Assembly: GCF_002814235.1 (NCBI RefSeq)
Contig: NZ_PHSU01000020.1
Coordinates: forward strand, 164,959 to 228,958
Source: Pseudomonas sp. QS1027
Lineage (GTDB): Bacteria; Pseudomonadota; Gammaproteobacteria; Pseudomonadales; Pseudomonadaceae
Direction: 5' to 3'
DNA: 64,000 nt
The notes below the pieces were generated by a model that had not been told where the DNA came from, ran no database searches, and worked only from the letters and a program-made list of their open reading frames with translations. The position numbers and the translations under genes are program-made. Positions 52,003-62,002 of this stretch are shown here, piece by piece (position 1 is the first letter of the stretch; every line of letters begins with the position of its first letter).

Positions 52003-52715
52003 GGCGTCTGCTCCAGAACCGCCGTCACACCACCGTCGCCATCGCGCTGGCAGGCAATCCGCAACACCGGCACGCCGAGGTCGCGTACCAGGGCTTCGTC
52101 GTGGGTGGCGATCACACAACAAGCGCCCTGCTCCCGGGCCTGGTTCAACAGCAATTGCATGACCCGTCCGGCATTCAGCGGATCGAGGGCCGCCGTCGGT
52201 TCATCGGCCAGCAGCAGCCGTGGACCGTGGGCCAGGGCCCGGGCGCAACTGACCCGCTGACGCTGGCCGACTGAAAGCGCCTGGGGTTTCTTGTCCAGTT
52301 GATCGGCGATTTCCAGTTGCTCGGCGAGCCGCTGGACGCTGCCGTCTTCCTTCAGGCCCAACAATCGGCGCGACAAGGCGATATTCCCGCGCACATCGAG
52401 AAAACCCAGCAGGCCGCCGGTCTGCAGCACATAACCGAGCTGCCGGCTGCGCAGGTCCGCCAGGCGATCGTGCCGGCCCTCGCGCCACAGCGCGGTAATA
52501 TCCTGCGCACCGGTCGGGTCGTCGAAGACAAACAGACCGGCGCGGTCCGGCGCCAATACCAGCGCCAACAGATCGAGCAAAGTGCTCTTGCCACAACCGC
52601 TGGGCCCGACCACCGCCCATTGCGCGCCAGGCACCAGGCTCAGGCGCGGCACCTCCAGGCTGTAGCGCTGGGCACCTTGGCCCCGCGTCTTGCGCACTTC
52701 TCGCAGACTGATCAT
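51999..52715 (-). CDS. tagT: TagT, ABC ATPase of the T6SS signalling cascade
   Basis: Encodes 238 residues from ATG 52715; GTG one codon upstream is an alternative. Walker A is VGPSGCGKSTLLDLLALV, the signature LSVGQRQRVSCARALAHG and Walker B RLLLADEPTAALD, all intact. It resembles LolD/MacB-type ATPases paired with FtsX-like permeases, here TagS. The TagST pair in P. aeruginosa acts upstream of PpkA in threonine phosphorylation. The start overlaps the ppkA stop by one base (TGATG), so translation is coupled. Confidence 0.93.
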   Translation of the reverse strand: MISLREVRKTRGQGAQRYSLEVPRLSLVPGAQWAVVGPSGCGKSTLLDLLALVLAPDRAGLFVFDDPTGAQDITALWREGRHDRLADLRSRQLGYVLQTGGLLGFLDVRGNIALSRRLLGLKEDGSVQRLAEQLEIADQLDKKPQALSVGQRQRVSCARALAHGPRLLLADEPTAALDPLNAGRVMQLLLNQAREQGACCVIATHDEALVRDLGVPVLRIACQRDGDGGVTAVLEQTP

Positions 52716-55700
52716 CACGGCAACGTCGACAACGGCACGCGGTACAGCGCATCACCCGGCTCGGCATCGCCGAACCGGACCCAATTGGCCACATCGTTGT
52801 GGAAGGTTTCGTAGAGGCGGATCTTCGAGTCCAGTTCGTCGATAAAATCTTCCTGTTCGGCCACGCTCAGCGACAGCCAGAGGTCCTGGGTCATGCTCAG
52901 CGACTTGCTGCGGTACGGCAGGCCTTCCAGGTACTCGCCGAGCAGGCCGCCGTCGGCCAGGTTGCCGCCCTTGCGCAGGGCCTGCGGATCGCGGCTCATG
53001 TAGGCACTGGCGCTGGCGATTTCCTGGAAGAAATCCTTGGGCGAGGTCTGGGTCTTGCGCGCCGCGTCGACGATCAGTTTCAGCGACTGTTGCAGCTCGT
53101 TGAGTTGCAGCTTGGTCAGCATCACGCAGACCTGGAACGCCGGCAGCGCCGGGTTGGTCAGGTCGCGGTCGGCGGTCCAGGCGCTGACCAGTTGCGGCGC
53201 CTGGCTGGCGGCCTTGTGGCCGAGGAAATCCATGTGCATGGCATAACCGATGGCCGCCGACTTGTCCGCCAGGCTCGGCGAAGCGGCCAGCAGCGGCACG
53301 GCCTGGGTCTGGTTGCTGCGCACCTGGTGCACCAGGTTGGCGAACACCGAGCCGATCTCGCCGACCCGCTCGCCGAGCTTGTGCACGTCGCCGCCCTGGA
53401 CCGGGATATACAGGTCGCCGATCTGCGGGTTGGCATCGGCGGTCAGGGTCCGGTACTGCTGCTCGGCGAAGGCGTGGTTCTTTTTCCCGGCATCGGTGCG
53501 CAGGTGCAAGGCGTAGATCTTGATCTGCTTGCCCAGCGCGGCCTGGCGGATCTCCGCTTCGTTCATCTTGGTGCTGCTGTAGGGGTCGTTCTTGCGTAAC
53601 GAACCGGCATCGGTGACCAGCAGGATCAGCCGGCCGCCGTAGCCCGACCAGTCCATGCCATCGACCGCCTGCATGACCCCGGCAAAGGAGTCCTCGTTGA
53701 ACGAGTGACTGGAGATGGTCGAAGCCTTCACGTCCCGCGCCAACGCCAGGAAGCGCTCGGGATCGCGGCCCTGGTCGAGGGTCACCAGGGTCTTGGTCAG
53801 GTACTGCAGGCCCGGGGTCTTCTGGATATTGTTGCGAAAGCCGATCAGGCCGAAGCTCACGCTGTCCAGCTCGCCGCGCTGGGCGATCTGGCTTTGCAGC
53901 TCATGGACCACGTCACGGACCTGATCGATATACGGCTGCATCGACTCGGTGGTATCCACCACCAGTACGATGGCGGTGCGGAAGGTATCGGCCGCGACGG
54001 CCGGGGCGGCGCCGTTGCCGAGGGCTTTCGGCGTGCTGCCGGGGTCGATGGAGGCGACGTTGAGCAACTGCACCGGCTGGCCGTTCTCATCCAGGCTTTC
54101 GCGCGAATCGAAAATCGGCAGCAGGTAGAACTGGTTCTGCGGCACCGCGCTGGCGGCCGGCTCCAGGGCCAGCACGCGCTGATTGTCCTGGGGATTTTTC
54201 TGCGCATTGAGCAACAGGTTCTTCGCCGCCGACGGGCTGGCCAGCAGCTTGTCGATATCGGCGGCGTCACGCAGGAACATCACCGGCGCCCGCCCGGAGC
54301 GCTCGGTGAATTTCAGCACCAGGCTCTGCTTCCAGTCGCTGACCGCATCCTGCGGCAACCAACCCTCGCTGCGACCGTCAGTGGCCGCGCCGACCCGCAG
54401 CCAGGTGCCGCCGTCGACGGTCTTGCGCTGGTAGACGTAGAGCACCGAGAACGCCGGCAGCGGTTTGTCCGGCTTGGCCCCCGGTTCGCTGGAAAAGCTC
54501 GCACCGGGTTTGCTCAGGACCCGCTGGAACAGGGTCTTCTTGCCGGCCATCAACAGGGGCCGCTGGCCGCCGTCGAGATCCGCCGCCACGGGTTGGGTCA
54601 CGCTGGGCGGCTGAACCGGTGGCGGATTCGAAGCCGGTGGCGGACTCGACACCAAGGGTGTTTTGGCCGGCGGCTGCGCAGCCGTGCTTGGCGTCGCGGG
54701 ATGGTTGTCACGCCCCAACCACCAGTAACCAGCGCCCGCCAGGCCAAGGGCGGCGGCCACCGCCACGGCGACCAGCGTCAACACAGGGCCACGTCGTTGT
54801 CCGGACTCGGCGGAGAGGTCGAGCACCGGCTTGGTCGCGGGTCGCGGTGGTGGTGTGGGTGCAGCCGTCGGCGCCGTCGTGGGAATCTCGATCGACACCG
54901 GCGTCAGTCCGCCCAGGTCGCTGGCCGGCGGCACAGTCGGAGCCGGTCGCACAATCGCCAACGGCTGGACCAGGGTCGCGTCGAGGTTTTCCGCCGGCAG
55001 GTTATCCAGCGCCCGCAGCAAGGCCGTCGCATCCGCGAAACGCTCCGCCGGGTCCTTGGCCAGCAGCTGGCGCAGGACTTCCTGGTAGCGCCCATGCTGC
55101 AGCGGCAACTCCGGCAGCGGCTCGGTCAGGTGCGCCAGGGCCGTGGACAACGCATCGGTGCCGATATAGGGCAACTTGCCGACCAGGATTTCATAGAGCA
55201 CCACGCCCAGCGCATACAGGTCCGAACGCCCATCGAGGTCCTGGCCCCGGGCCTGTTCCGGGCTCATGTAGCTCGGCGTGCCCACGGCAAACCCGGCCTG
55301 GGTGAACTGGGTGCGGTCGTCCAGGGACTTGGCAATGCCAAAGTCCGAGAGCACCGCCGTGCCGTCGGCGCGAAAGAGGATGTTGGCCGGTTTCACATCC
55401 CGGTGCACCAAGCCCTTGGCATGGGCATACCCCAGGGCCGAGGCGATCTGCCGGACATAGCCCAGCCCCTGCTCCGGGCTCAGGCCCGCCGCGATCCGCT
55501 CCTTGAGCGTGCCGTTGGGCAGGTACTCCATGGCCATGTAATACAGCTCACCGACATTGCCGATGTCGTGGATAGTCACGGTGTTCGGATGCGACAGCCG
55601 CGCCAGGGTCCGGCCTTCACGCAGGAAACGCTCGCAGAAGGTCGGGTCGGCGGCCAGCGCGGCCGCCATCACTTTCAGCGCCACCTTGCGCTCCAGCGAC

Positions 55701-55783
55701 CGTTGGGTCGCCAGATAGACGGTTGCCATGGCGCCTTCGCCAATCTCCTCGCCTATATCGAATCCGGGAATCAGAATTTCCAT
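52715..55783 (-). CDS. ppkA: Serine/threonine kinase PpkA with VWA domain (T6SS control)
   Basis: Encodes 1022 residues. The kinase domain (about 8-270) has the Gly-rich loop IGEGAMATVYLA, K37 (VALKVM), the catalytic loop LVHRDVKPANILF and SDFGIAKSLD. A proline-rich linker leads to one membrane helix near residue 340 (LTLVAVAVAAALGLAGAGYWW). The periplasmic part includes an SH3-like segment and a von Willebrand A domain from about 610 (AIVLVVDTTESMQPYIDQV), whose MIDAS motif reads DTTES. In P. aeruginosa it autophosphorylates and phosphorylates Fha1 to activate the secretion system after TagQRST signalling. It is opposed by PppA, encoded just upstream. Confidence 0.95.
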   Translation of the reverse strand: MEILIPGFDIGEEIGEGAMATVYLATQRSLERKVALKVMAAALAADPTFCERFLREGRTLARLSHPNTVTIHDIGNVGELYYMAMEYLPNGTLKERIAAGLSPEQGLGYVRQIASALGYAHAKGLVHRDVKPANILFRADGTAVLSDFGIAKSLDDRTQFTQAGFAVGTPSYMSPEQARGQDLDGRSDLYALGVVLYEILVGKLPYIGTDALSTALAHLTEPLPELPLQHGRYQEVLRQLLAKDPAERFADATALLRALDNLPAENLDATLVQPLAIVRPAPTVPPASDLGGLTPVSIEIPTTAPTAAPTPPPRPATKPVLDLSAESGQRRGPVLTLVAVAVAAALGLAGAGYWWLGRDNHPATPSTAAQPPAKTPLVSSPPPASNPPPVQPPSVTQPVAADLDGGQRPLLMAGKKTLFQRVLSKPGASFSSEPGAKPDKPLPAFSVLYVYQRKTVDGGTWLRVGAATDGRSEGWLPQDAVSDWKQSLVLKFTERSGRAPVMFLRDAADIDKLLASPSAAKNLLLNAQKNPQDNQRVLALEPAASAVPQNQFYLLPIFDSRESLDENGQPVQLLNVASIDPGSTPKALGNGAAPAVAADTFRTAIVLVVDTTESMQPYIDQVRDVVHELQSQIAQRGELDSVSFGLIGFRNNIQKTPGLQYLTKTLVTLDQGRDPERFLALARDVKASTISSHSFNEDSFAGVMQAVDGMDWSGYGGRLILLVTDAGSLRKNDPYSSTKMNEAEIRQAALGKQIKIYALHLRTDAGKKNHAFAEQQYRTLTADANPQIGDLYIPVQGGDVHKLGERVGEIGSVFANLVHQVRSNQTQAVPLLAASPSLADKSAAIGYAMHMDFLGHKAASQAPQLVSAWTADRDLTNPALPAFQVCVMLTKLQLNELQQSLKLIVDAARKTQTSPKDFFQEIASASAYMSRDPQALRKGGNLADGGLLGEYLEGLPYRSKSLSMTQDLWLSLSVAEQEDFIDELDSKIRLYETFHNDVANWVRFGDAEPGDALYRVPLSTLP

Positions 55784-55797
55784 GGTGTCGGGGGTCT

Positions 55798-56526
55798 TCA
55801 GGTGGCTTTGACGACAATCGCCGTGATGTTATCGGGGGCGCCCCGGGTCAGGCCCAGGTGCACCAGGCTGCGGACCACGTCATAGGGGTCGGCATGGGCC
55901 AGCACGTCGCGGATCTCGGCGTCTTCGGCGGTCTTGTTCAAGCCGTCGCTGCACAGCAGGTAGGTGTCGCCGGGCAGTACCTGGAACGGCACCATCGACA
56001 ACTCCAGTTGCGCCTCCACGCCAATCGCCCGGGTGACGATGTTCGCCCGTGGGTGCACCCGCGCCTCGGCCTCGCTGAGCAGGCCGCTGTCCTGCAGGTC
56101 CTGGACATAGCTGTGATCACGGGAAACGCTTTCCAACTGGCCGTCACGCAGGCGATACAGGCGACTGTCGCCGGCCCACAGGCAAACGCCTTCGGCCCCG
56201 CGCGCCGCCAACAGCACCACGGTGCTGCCCATCATCGCCACGCCGCGATGGGCGGTTTCCTCGCGCACGGCGGCGTTGACCTCGGCCAGCCGCGAACGCA
56301 ACGCCGAGGTGTAGAGCGCCAGGGAGTCCGAGGGCGGAATGCGCCGCAGGGTGTCGACGATCAGGCTGCTGACATAGTCCCCCGCCGCGTGCCCGCCCAT
56401 GCCGTCGGCCACCACCCAGAGCCCGGCGCCGGGTAGTTCCAGGCAGGCGTCCTCGTTGATCTGGCGAACCATGCCGACATGGCTGTAGCTGGCCGACTGG
56501 TAAGTGATTGCAGGTGTGTGAGCCAT
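55798..56526 (-). CDS. pppA: Protein phosphatase PppA (PP2C family)
   Basis: Encodes 242 residues. The PP2C metal motifs are RQINEDACLE near residue 21, VVADGMGGHAAGD near residue 36, and a C-terminal CSDGLN and GAPDNITAIVVK. It removes phosphate from PpkA substrates (Fha1 in P. aeruginosa) and so turns the secretion system off. It lies 14 bp upstream of ppkA and directly after tagF, with no base between the tagF stop and its start. Confidence 0.96.
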   Translation of the reverse strand: MAHTPAITYQSASYSHVGMVRQINEDACLELPGAGLWVVADGMGGHAAGDYVSSLIVDTLRRIPPSDSLALYTSALRSRLAEVNAAVREETAHRGVAMMGSTVVLLAARGAEGVCLWAGDSRLYRLRDGQLESVSRDHSYVQDLQDSGLLSEAEARVHPRANIVTRAIGVEAQLELSMVPFQVLPGDTYLLCSDGLNKTAEDAEIRDVLAHADPYDVVRSLVHLGLTRGAPDNITAIVVKAT

Positions 56527-57180
56527 TTAGATCGACGCCCCCCTGCCCAGGAGGAAACTGCCGAAATCGGCGGTCGCCGGCAGGCCCGCGCAACGCATCA
56601 GTCCCGCCTCGATCCGCTGCGACCCCCGTCCCCACCAGAGGCTGCTGCCGACGCAGGCCTGCTCGGCCAGGGCGCTGGCGCGGCTCGGCGCATCGAGCGC
56701 GGCAAAGCGCTGCAAACCGGCGAACTCGCTGCTCGGTGCCCGGTTGGCGAACGGCAGGCCGCCCAGGTCCTGGACCCCCTGGTCGAAAGCCTCGAAACCG
56801 GCGTCTTCTTCCAGTGTCGCCAGCAACAGGGCTTCGGCCCGTTCGAACCAAAGGTCCGCGCCACCGACCACCGCCGCCAGGGCATGCCCGGAATCGAGGG
56901 CCACGGCCACGGTCAGCGGAAAGTAGCGCCCGACCCGGTCGATGCTCGGCATCAACACCCCGGCCACCGCGTCCGCCCCGCAGACGCCCGGCGCCAGCAC
57001 AAAACGCCAGAGCGGGCTGACCAGGTACACGCCCAGCCAGTCAGCACCGAGTTGCTGCTGGCTGGCGAGCAAGCCCGAAGCCAGCCAGGCATCCCAGGGC
57101 TGGATAAAGCTCTGCGGCAGGCCACGGCTGACAAAGTCGCCGCGGCTGGCCAGCTTGCCGTAGAAACCCACCGTCGTCAT
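56527..57180 (-). CDS. tagF: T6SS-associated protein TagF
   Basis: Encodes 217 residues from ATG 57180, overlapping the tssM stop by four bases (ATGA). MTTVGFYGKLASRGDFVSRG, LPQSFIQPWDAWLASGL and the RVGRYFPLTVAVAL motif are the hallmarks of the TagF/ImpM (DUF2094) domain. In P. aeruginosa TagF represses the H1-T6SS post-translationally, independently of phosphorylation, by binding Fha1. In some species the domain is fused to PppA; here the two are separate but adjacent genes. Confidence 0.94.
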   Translation of the reverse strand: MTTVGFYGKLASRGDFVSRGLPQSFIQPWDAWLASGLLASQQQLGADWLGVYLVSPLWRFVLAPGVCGADAVAGVLMPSIDRVGRYFPLTVAVALDSGHALAAVVGGADLWFERAEALLLATLEEDAGFEAFDQGVQDLGGLPFANRAPSSEFAGLQRFAALDAPSRASALAEQACVGSSLWWGRGSQRIEAGLMRCAGLPATADFGSFLLGRGASI

Positions 57181-60100
57181 AACCGCTCCGGCAGGCTGAA
57201 GCCATTGAGCACGCGGCTCTTGAAGGGATTGAAGGCGCTGCTGGCGCGCAACTCGTAGGAGATGCTCGCGCCGTCCACCTGCAACCGCAGGTTGAAACGA
57301 TCCGGCGCGTTGCCGGCCACCAGGTCCGATTGCTCCAGCAGGCGGAACCAGGCCCAGGGCCCGTCCAGGGTGATCCCGGAACGCCCGCTGGCCGACGGCG
57401 GCGTGATCGACAGGCGCACCACGCCGACGCTGCCGGGGTTCGGCCATTGCATTGCCACCGGCCGGCTCGGGCCGTGGTCATAACCGACCTGCTGGCCGTC
57501 GAGCTCAAGCTGGAACTGGGTGATGGACGCATCCATCGCTACCGGCTTGAGTTCAAAACGCACGGTCGGCTGGGTGCCACCGGAACGGAAGAACGCATCG
57601 CGAATCGCCGCGGCACGCTGGAAGGTCTGCAACACGCCAGGGGAAATCCCGAGCTTCTGCGCCGCCCCCGGCTGCCAACGCCAAGGGGTCGCCGAGGTGT
57701 CGACGTAGGGTTGCAGGTACTTGCGGAAGTAGTTGTCCATCACCCCGCCAACCCCGAAGAACAGGCCGAAGTCCTCCAGCGTCGCATCCCGGGCACTGCC
57801 GGGCGCCAGCGGATAACGGCCGCTGAGGGATTGCCGGTAGACGTTGAGCACTTCGCTGGTCCAGGCCGCGTTCAGTTGATTACGCACTCCGCCCATCATG
57901 CTGTTGGTGGTGGACGTGACCACCGACTTGACCAGCCCCTGGACCAGCGGTGGCTGGCGTTCGGCATTCAGGCTGACCCGTGTGGCAGCGGCCGAGGCCT
58001 GGTTCTTCGCCTCACCGAGCAGCGCATCGCCACTGGCGCCGGACATGGCGCTGACCTGCACATAAAGCGCATTCAGGTCCGCCAGCAAGGCATCGATGGC
58101 CGCCGGCTCGCCTTCACCCTTGTTGACCAGGGCATTGAGCTCGGCGAAGTGTGCGCTGACCGGATCCTGCGTCTCCACCGGCGCGGTGTTGCCCGTCGCC
58201 TGTTCCTGACCAAGCAGGGAACCGAGGCGTTGCTTGAGCTGGTCGACATTGCCCTCGACCGGCTTGCCCTGGGCCGCCAACTGGCGCTCTTCCTGTTGCA
58301 GATCGGTTTCCTTGGCCACCGCCACCAGCAGCTTTTTCAGCGGCGAGGTCGGCCCGGAAATCACCCGCAGCACATCGGAGGCCTGGGCCACGCTGGTAAT
58401 GGGCACGAAGTCGATATCGGCGAGCAAGGCGTCCCACTGGCGCAGGTAGTCCTGGAAATACAGGCGCCGCACATCCGCCGCCAGGCTGGCGACGTTCTGC
58501 TGTTCGGCCGGGTCGCGGCCCAGCACCCATTGCTCTTCGGCAACGGTATTGGCCTGGTTCAGGCTGGTCAGCAGGAAGGCCTGGCGATAACCCTTGGCGG
58601 TGAAGAAGCCGCTCAGGGGATCGCCCAGGGGCTTGCCGCTCTTGCGACTGAACACCAGCGCCGCATCCCGCCCGGCGGCCTCGTTCAGGCGGAAGTCCGG
58701 CACGCCGTCCGGCAGTTTCTGCCGTTTGACCCGGTCATAGACCCGCTGCGCCACCGGCAGCTGTTGCAGTTGACGGCGCAGGTCGTCGATCAGTCGCTCG
58801 TCCAGCCGGGCATTCGGCGGACGGCGTTCGAACAGGGCTTGCAGATGCTCACCAAGGGCAACGCGCTGCTCGGGCGGCAAATCCCGTGGCAGGCTGCGGT
58901 CCCAGTCGAGGGCGATCCAGGCCTTGATGAATTGCGGGTCGTAATGCTCGTTGTCGGCCAGCATCAGGTAGGCCTTCAGGCCTTCGTAGAGGAAGTCCGA
59001 ATTGCCGCCGCCGTGCAGTTGTTCTTCGACCCGGGTCAGCAGACGCGGCGCGAACACCGCGATCAGCAACTTGCGATAGACGCTGGCGGACTCGGCTTCG
59101 AGCATGTCGCCCTGGTACAGGCCCAGGCCTTCGGCCCAGCCCGGCGCGTCACCCGCCAGGTGCTTGACCGCATTGAGCAGCGGCAGCACCGCCAGCACGT
59201 CGCGTTGCGCCGGACTGAGCGCCTGCACGCTCTGGCCCAGGGGAGCGACCTTCTGGTCGACCTGGGCGATATACGCCTCGTTGGCGCGGAAACTCACCCA
59301 CCACAGCGTACCGACCACCAGCACCACCGCGGCCGTGGTCGCCAGCACCCCACGGGCCAGCCATTTGCGCCGCCGCTCGACCTTGGGGTTGACCCCCACC
59401 AGCCCGCGCTCGGCGAAGGCCACGGCGGTGAACAGCTTCTCGATAAAGTAGCTGCGCCCGCTGCCGCTCTGGCGCGCCAGCTGCTGGCGGTCGAGGTTCA
59501 TGCTCTGGGCCATGGCGCCGATCAGGCGGTCGATGGGGCTGCCTTCCTGGGTGCCGCTGGTGAAGTACACACCGCGCAGCAAGGCGCGATCTTCATAGGC
59601 ATTGGGCTTGAACACGCCGTCGAGGAAATCCTGCAGACAGGTCTTCAACGCGCCGAACTGCTGCGGGAAACCGTAGATCAGGTCGCGCCGCGCCGGGTCG
59701 CGTTCCTGTTGCAGACGCTCCACCAGCCGCGCATTGAGGCGCTGCTCGAGCCCGGCAAACTCTTTCTGAAAACTCGCCAGCGGACCGGCGGCGTTCTTGC
59801 CGTCGTCCAGGTCGAAGGTCATGCCCCAGACCTGAGCCCGCTCTTCCTTGCTCAGGGCGTCGAAGAACTCCATGAACCCCGGCACCAGGTCGAGCTTGGT
59901 CAGCATCAGGTAGATCGGGAAACGCACACCGAGCTGGGTGTACAACTCCTGGATACGGGCGCGGATCGCCGTGGCATGGGCGGCCCGTTCGGCGTCGGTA
60001 CTGAGCAGCAGGTCCGACAGGCTGATGGCGATAAAGGCGCCGTCGATGGGCCGTCGCGGACGCTGGGTTTTCAGCAGGTCGAGAAAACCCAGCCAGGCCG

Positions 60101-60680
60101 CCTTGTCCACCTGGGCATGGCTGTCCTGGGTGGTGTAGCGACCGGCGGTGTCCAGCAGCACGGCTTCGTCGGTGAACCACCAATCGCAGTTGCGCGTACC
60201 GCCGACACCGCGAATCGCCCCGGCGCCGAACTGCGCGGCCAGGGGGAAATGCAGCCCCGAGTTGACCAGCGCAGTGGTCTTGCCCGAACCCGGCGGGCCG
60301 ATGATCACGTACCACGGCAGCTCGTAGAGATTGCGACGTTCGTCACCGCCGAGCTTGGCTTTCTTGAGCAGCGCGAGGGCCTCGGCCATGCGCTGGCGCA
60401 GGGTCGCCAGCTCTTCGGCGGTGGCGACACTGGCAGGGTCCGGCGGGGTTTCCGCAGCCAGGCTCTGCATGACCTTGGCGGCCTGGCGCCGGGCCTGGAT
60501 CAGACGGAACACGCGGTAGGCGATCCACACCGCGAAAATCAGCACGATCAACGTCCAGCGCCGGCCTTCCGGCACCAGCACTTCCAGCAGCGGACCGACA
60601 AACCAGATGATCAGGCTCAGGGCAATCAGCCCCAGCAGCGGGATCACCCAGCGAACGACAAAACCGAAAAACGCCTTCAC
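57177..60680 (-). CDS. tssM: T6SS inner-membrane complex protein TssM (IcmF)
   Basis: Encodes 1167 residues. Two membrane helices are at about residues 8-60 (VRWVIPLLGLIALSLIIW, then WTLIVLIFAVWIAYRVF). A cytoplasmic P-loop domain follows with intact Walker A GPPGSGKTTALVNSG near residue 133. A third helix near residue 445 (VLATTAAVVLVVGTLWWVSF) leads to a long periplasmic region that contacts TssJ. This is full-length IcmF_C-type architecture. Ionic and ATP-driven opening of the trans-envelope complex depends on TssM in the families studied. It overlaps tssL by four bases. Confidence 0.97.
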   Translation of the reverse strand: MKAFFGFVVRWVIPLLGLIALSLIIWFVGPLLEVLVPEGRRWTLIVLIFAVWIAYRVFRLIQARRQAAKVMQSLAAETPPDPASVATAEELATLRQRMAEALALLKKAKLGGDERRNLYELPWYVIIGPPGSGKTTALVNSGLHFPLAAQFGAGAIRGVGGTRNCDWWFTDEAVLLDTAGRYTTQDSHAQVDKAAWLGFLDLLKTQRPRRPIDGAFIAISLSDLLLSTDAERAAHATAIRARIQELYTQLGVRFPIYLMLTKLDLVPGFMEFFDALSKEERAQVWGMTFDLDDGKNAAGPLASFQKEFAGLEQRLNARLVERLQQERDPARRDLIYGFPQQFGALKTCLQDFLDGVFKPNAYEDRALLRGVYFTSGTQEGSPIDRLIGAMAQSMNLDRQQLARQSGSGRSYFIEKLFTAVAFAERGLVGVNPKVERRRKWLARGVLATTAAVVLVVGTLWWVSFRANEAYIAQVDQKVAPLGQSVQALSPAQRDVLAVLPLLNAVKHLAGDAPGWAEGLGLYQGDMLEAESASVYRKLLIAVFAPRLLTRVEEQLHGGGNSDFLYEGLKAYLMLADNEHYDPQFIKAWIALDWDRSLPRDLPPEQRVALGEHLQALFERRPPNARLDERLIDDLRRQLQQLPVAQRVYDRVKRQKLPDGVPDFRLNEAAGRDAALVFSRKSGKPLGDPLSGFFTAKGYRQAFLLTSLNQANTVAEEQWVLGRDPAEQQNVASLAADVRRLYFQDYLRQWDALLADIDFVPITSVAQASDVLRVISGPTSPLKKLLVAVAKETDLQQEERQLAAQGKPVEGNVDQLKQRLGSLLGQEQATGNTAPVETQDPVSAHFAELNALVNKGEGEPAAIDALLADLNALYVQVSAMSGASGDALLGEAKNQASAAATRVSLNAERQPPLVQGLVKSVVTSTTNSMMGGVRNQLNAAWTSEVLNVYRQSLSGRYPLAPGSARDATLEDFGLFFGVGGVMDNYFRKYLQPYVDTSATPWRWQPGAAQKLGISPGVLQTFQRAAAIRDAFFRSGGTQPTVRFELKPVAMDASITQFQLELDGQQVGYDHGPSRPVAMQWPNPGSVGVVRLSITPPSASGRSGITLDGPWAWFRLLEQSDLVAGNAPDRFNLRLQVDGASISYELRASSAFNPFKSRVLNGFSLPERL

Positions 60681-61996
60681 TCGACTCCCTCCGCCAAGAC
60701 TGTGATTTCTACCCGACGATTCTTCGCCCGGCCCTCGGCCGTAGCGTTCGAGGCCAACGGCTCGGTGTCGCTGCGCCCTTCGGCGCTGAAGCGTGCAGGC
60801 GTGCCGGTCTTCGCCGCGAGGATCTGCAGCACCTGCTCGGCCCGGGCCTGGGACAGCGCCCAGTTGGACGGGAAACGCAGGGTCGCGATGGGTCGGTTGT
60901 CGCTGTGCCCGGTGATCCGCACCTGGCCTTTCACGTTGCGAATGGCATCGGCGATGCGCAGCATCAGCGGCTGGTAGTCGTCGACAATGCTCGAGCTGGC
61001 CGAGGCGAAGAGTTCGTCGCCGCGAATGGTCACCACCGAGCGGTCGACCTTGTCTTCCACGGCGACCTTGCCGGCCTTGATGTCATCGGCGAGGAAACCG
61101 GCCAGGCGTGGCCGTTCCACCACTTTGGGCTGGACTACCGGACGGTCGATGGTCTGCACCGGGATCTCGCCCAGGGCATGGATATTGCGAAACACCGGCT
61201 CGGCGTCGGAAGCCAGCTTCAGGCGCAGGCCGAACAGCAGGACCAGCAACAGCGCCAGGCCGATGGCGATACCGACCCAGGGCGGCATGAACTGGCTCAG
61301 CCGATCACGCACCACCGCCAGGCCACGCCAGTGCGGCGACAACTCACGTTCATACTCGCCACGGGCACTGCGGATCGCCGCGCTGGTGCGCTCGCGCAGG
61401 GCATCGAGCTGGCTGCGACCGTCGATCATCACCCGGTAGCGGCCTTCGAATCCGAGGCAGATGCACAGGTACAACAGCTCCAGCAGGTACAGGCGTTCGC
61501 GCGGGCTTTGCAGGCAATGGTCGAGCAATTGGAAGACCTTTTCGCCGCCCCAGGCTTCGTTGTGCACGGTGATCAGCAGGCTCTGCTTGCCCCAGTCACC
61601 GGCACTGCCCCACGGCGTGCTCAGCACGGCTTCGTCGAGGGCGGTGCACAGCGCGTAACGCGCCAGCAACACCTCGTTGCGGGCCATACCGGCACCTTCG
61701 GCGCGCTCTTCGAACTGGCGCAGGTAGGCCAGCAACTGCGCCCGCAGGCTGGCCGGCGCCGGATGGGCGATGGTGTTGCGCAGGCGCGTCAGCAGCGCCA
61801 GCAAAGGGCCCGCCGCGCTCTCCAGCGGATTCAGGCCTTGGGACTGGCCGATCGGCAACGGCGCGGCCGGCACCGACAACGGTGCCGCCGGTTCGGCGCG
61901 GGCAGGCTCCGGCGCCCGGCCACCGGGACGCGGCATAAACTGGGTACGGTCGTTGGCAGGCAACGGCTGGCCCGACAGATCATCATTGGCATTCAT
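60677..61996 (-). CDS. tssL: T6SS protein TssL with OmpA-like C-terminal domain
   Basis: Encodes 439 residues. The N-terminal DotU domain (about 50-270) has NPLESAAGPLLALLTRLRNT, ALCTALDEAVLSTPWG and YLCICLGFEGRYRV. One membrane helix near residue 245 (GIAIGLALLLVLLFGLRLKL) is followed by a periplasmic OmpA/MotB peptidoglycan-binding domain (ITGHSDNRPIATLRFPSNW, LSQARAEQVLQIL, GRAKNRRVEITV). This extended form binds the cell wall directly. TssL recruits the TssJM membrane complex and baseplate components. Confidence 0.96.
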   Translation of the reverse strand: MNANDDLSGQPLPANDRTQFMPRPGGRAPEPARAEPAAPLSVPAAPLPIGQSQGLNPLESAAGPLLALLTRLRNTIAHPAPASLRAQLLAYLRQFEERAEGAGMARNEVLLARYALCTALDEAVLSTPWGSAGDWGKQSLLITVHNEAWGGEKVFQLLDHCLQSPRERLYLLELLYLCICLGFEGRYRVMIDGRSQLDALRERTSAAIRSARGEYERELSPHWRGLAVVRDRLSQFMPPWVGIAIGLALLLVLLFGLRLKLASDAEPVFRNIHALGEIPVQTIDRPVVQPKVVERPRLAGFLADDIKAGKVAVEDKVDRSVVTIRGDELFASASSSIVDDYQPLMLRIADAIRNVKGQVRITGHSDNRPIATLRFPSNWALSQARAEQVLQILAAKTGTPARFSAEGRSDTEPLASNATAEGRAKNRRVEITVLAEGVE

Positions 61997-62002
61997 CGCG
62001 GC

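Noticed and set aside
57330..60977. Open frame of 1215 codons on the plus strand opposite tssM
   Set aside because: It is exactly antisense to tssM, whose Walker motif, membrane helices and operon overlaps are unmistakable. The translated antisense product is Gln/Gly/Arg/His-rich with no recognisable domain. Long antisense frames are expected at this GC content.
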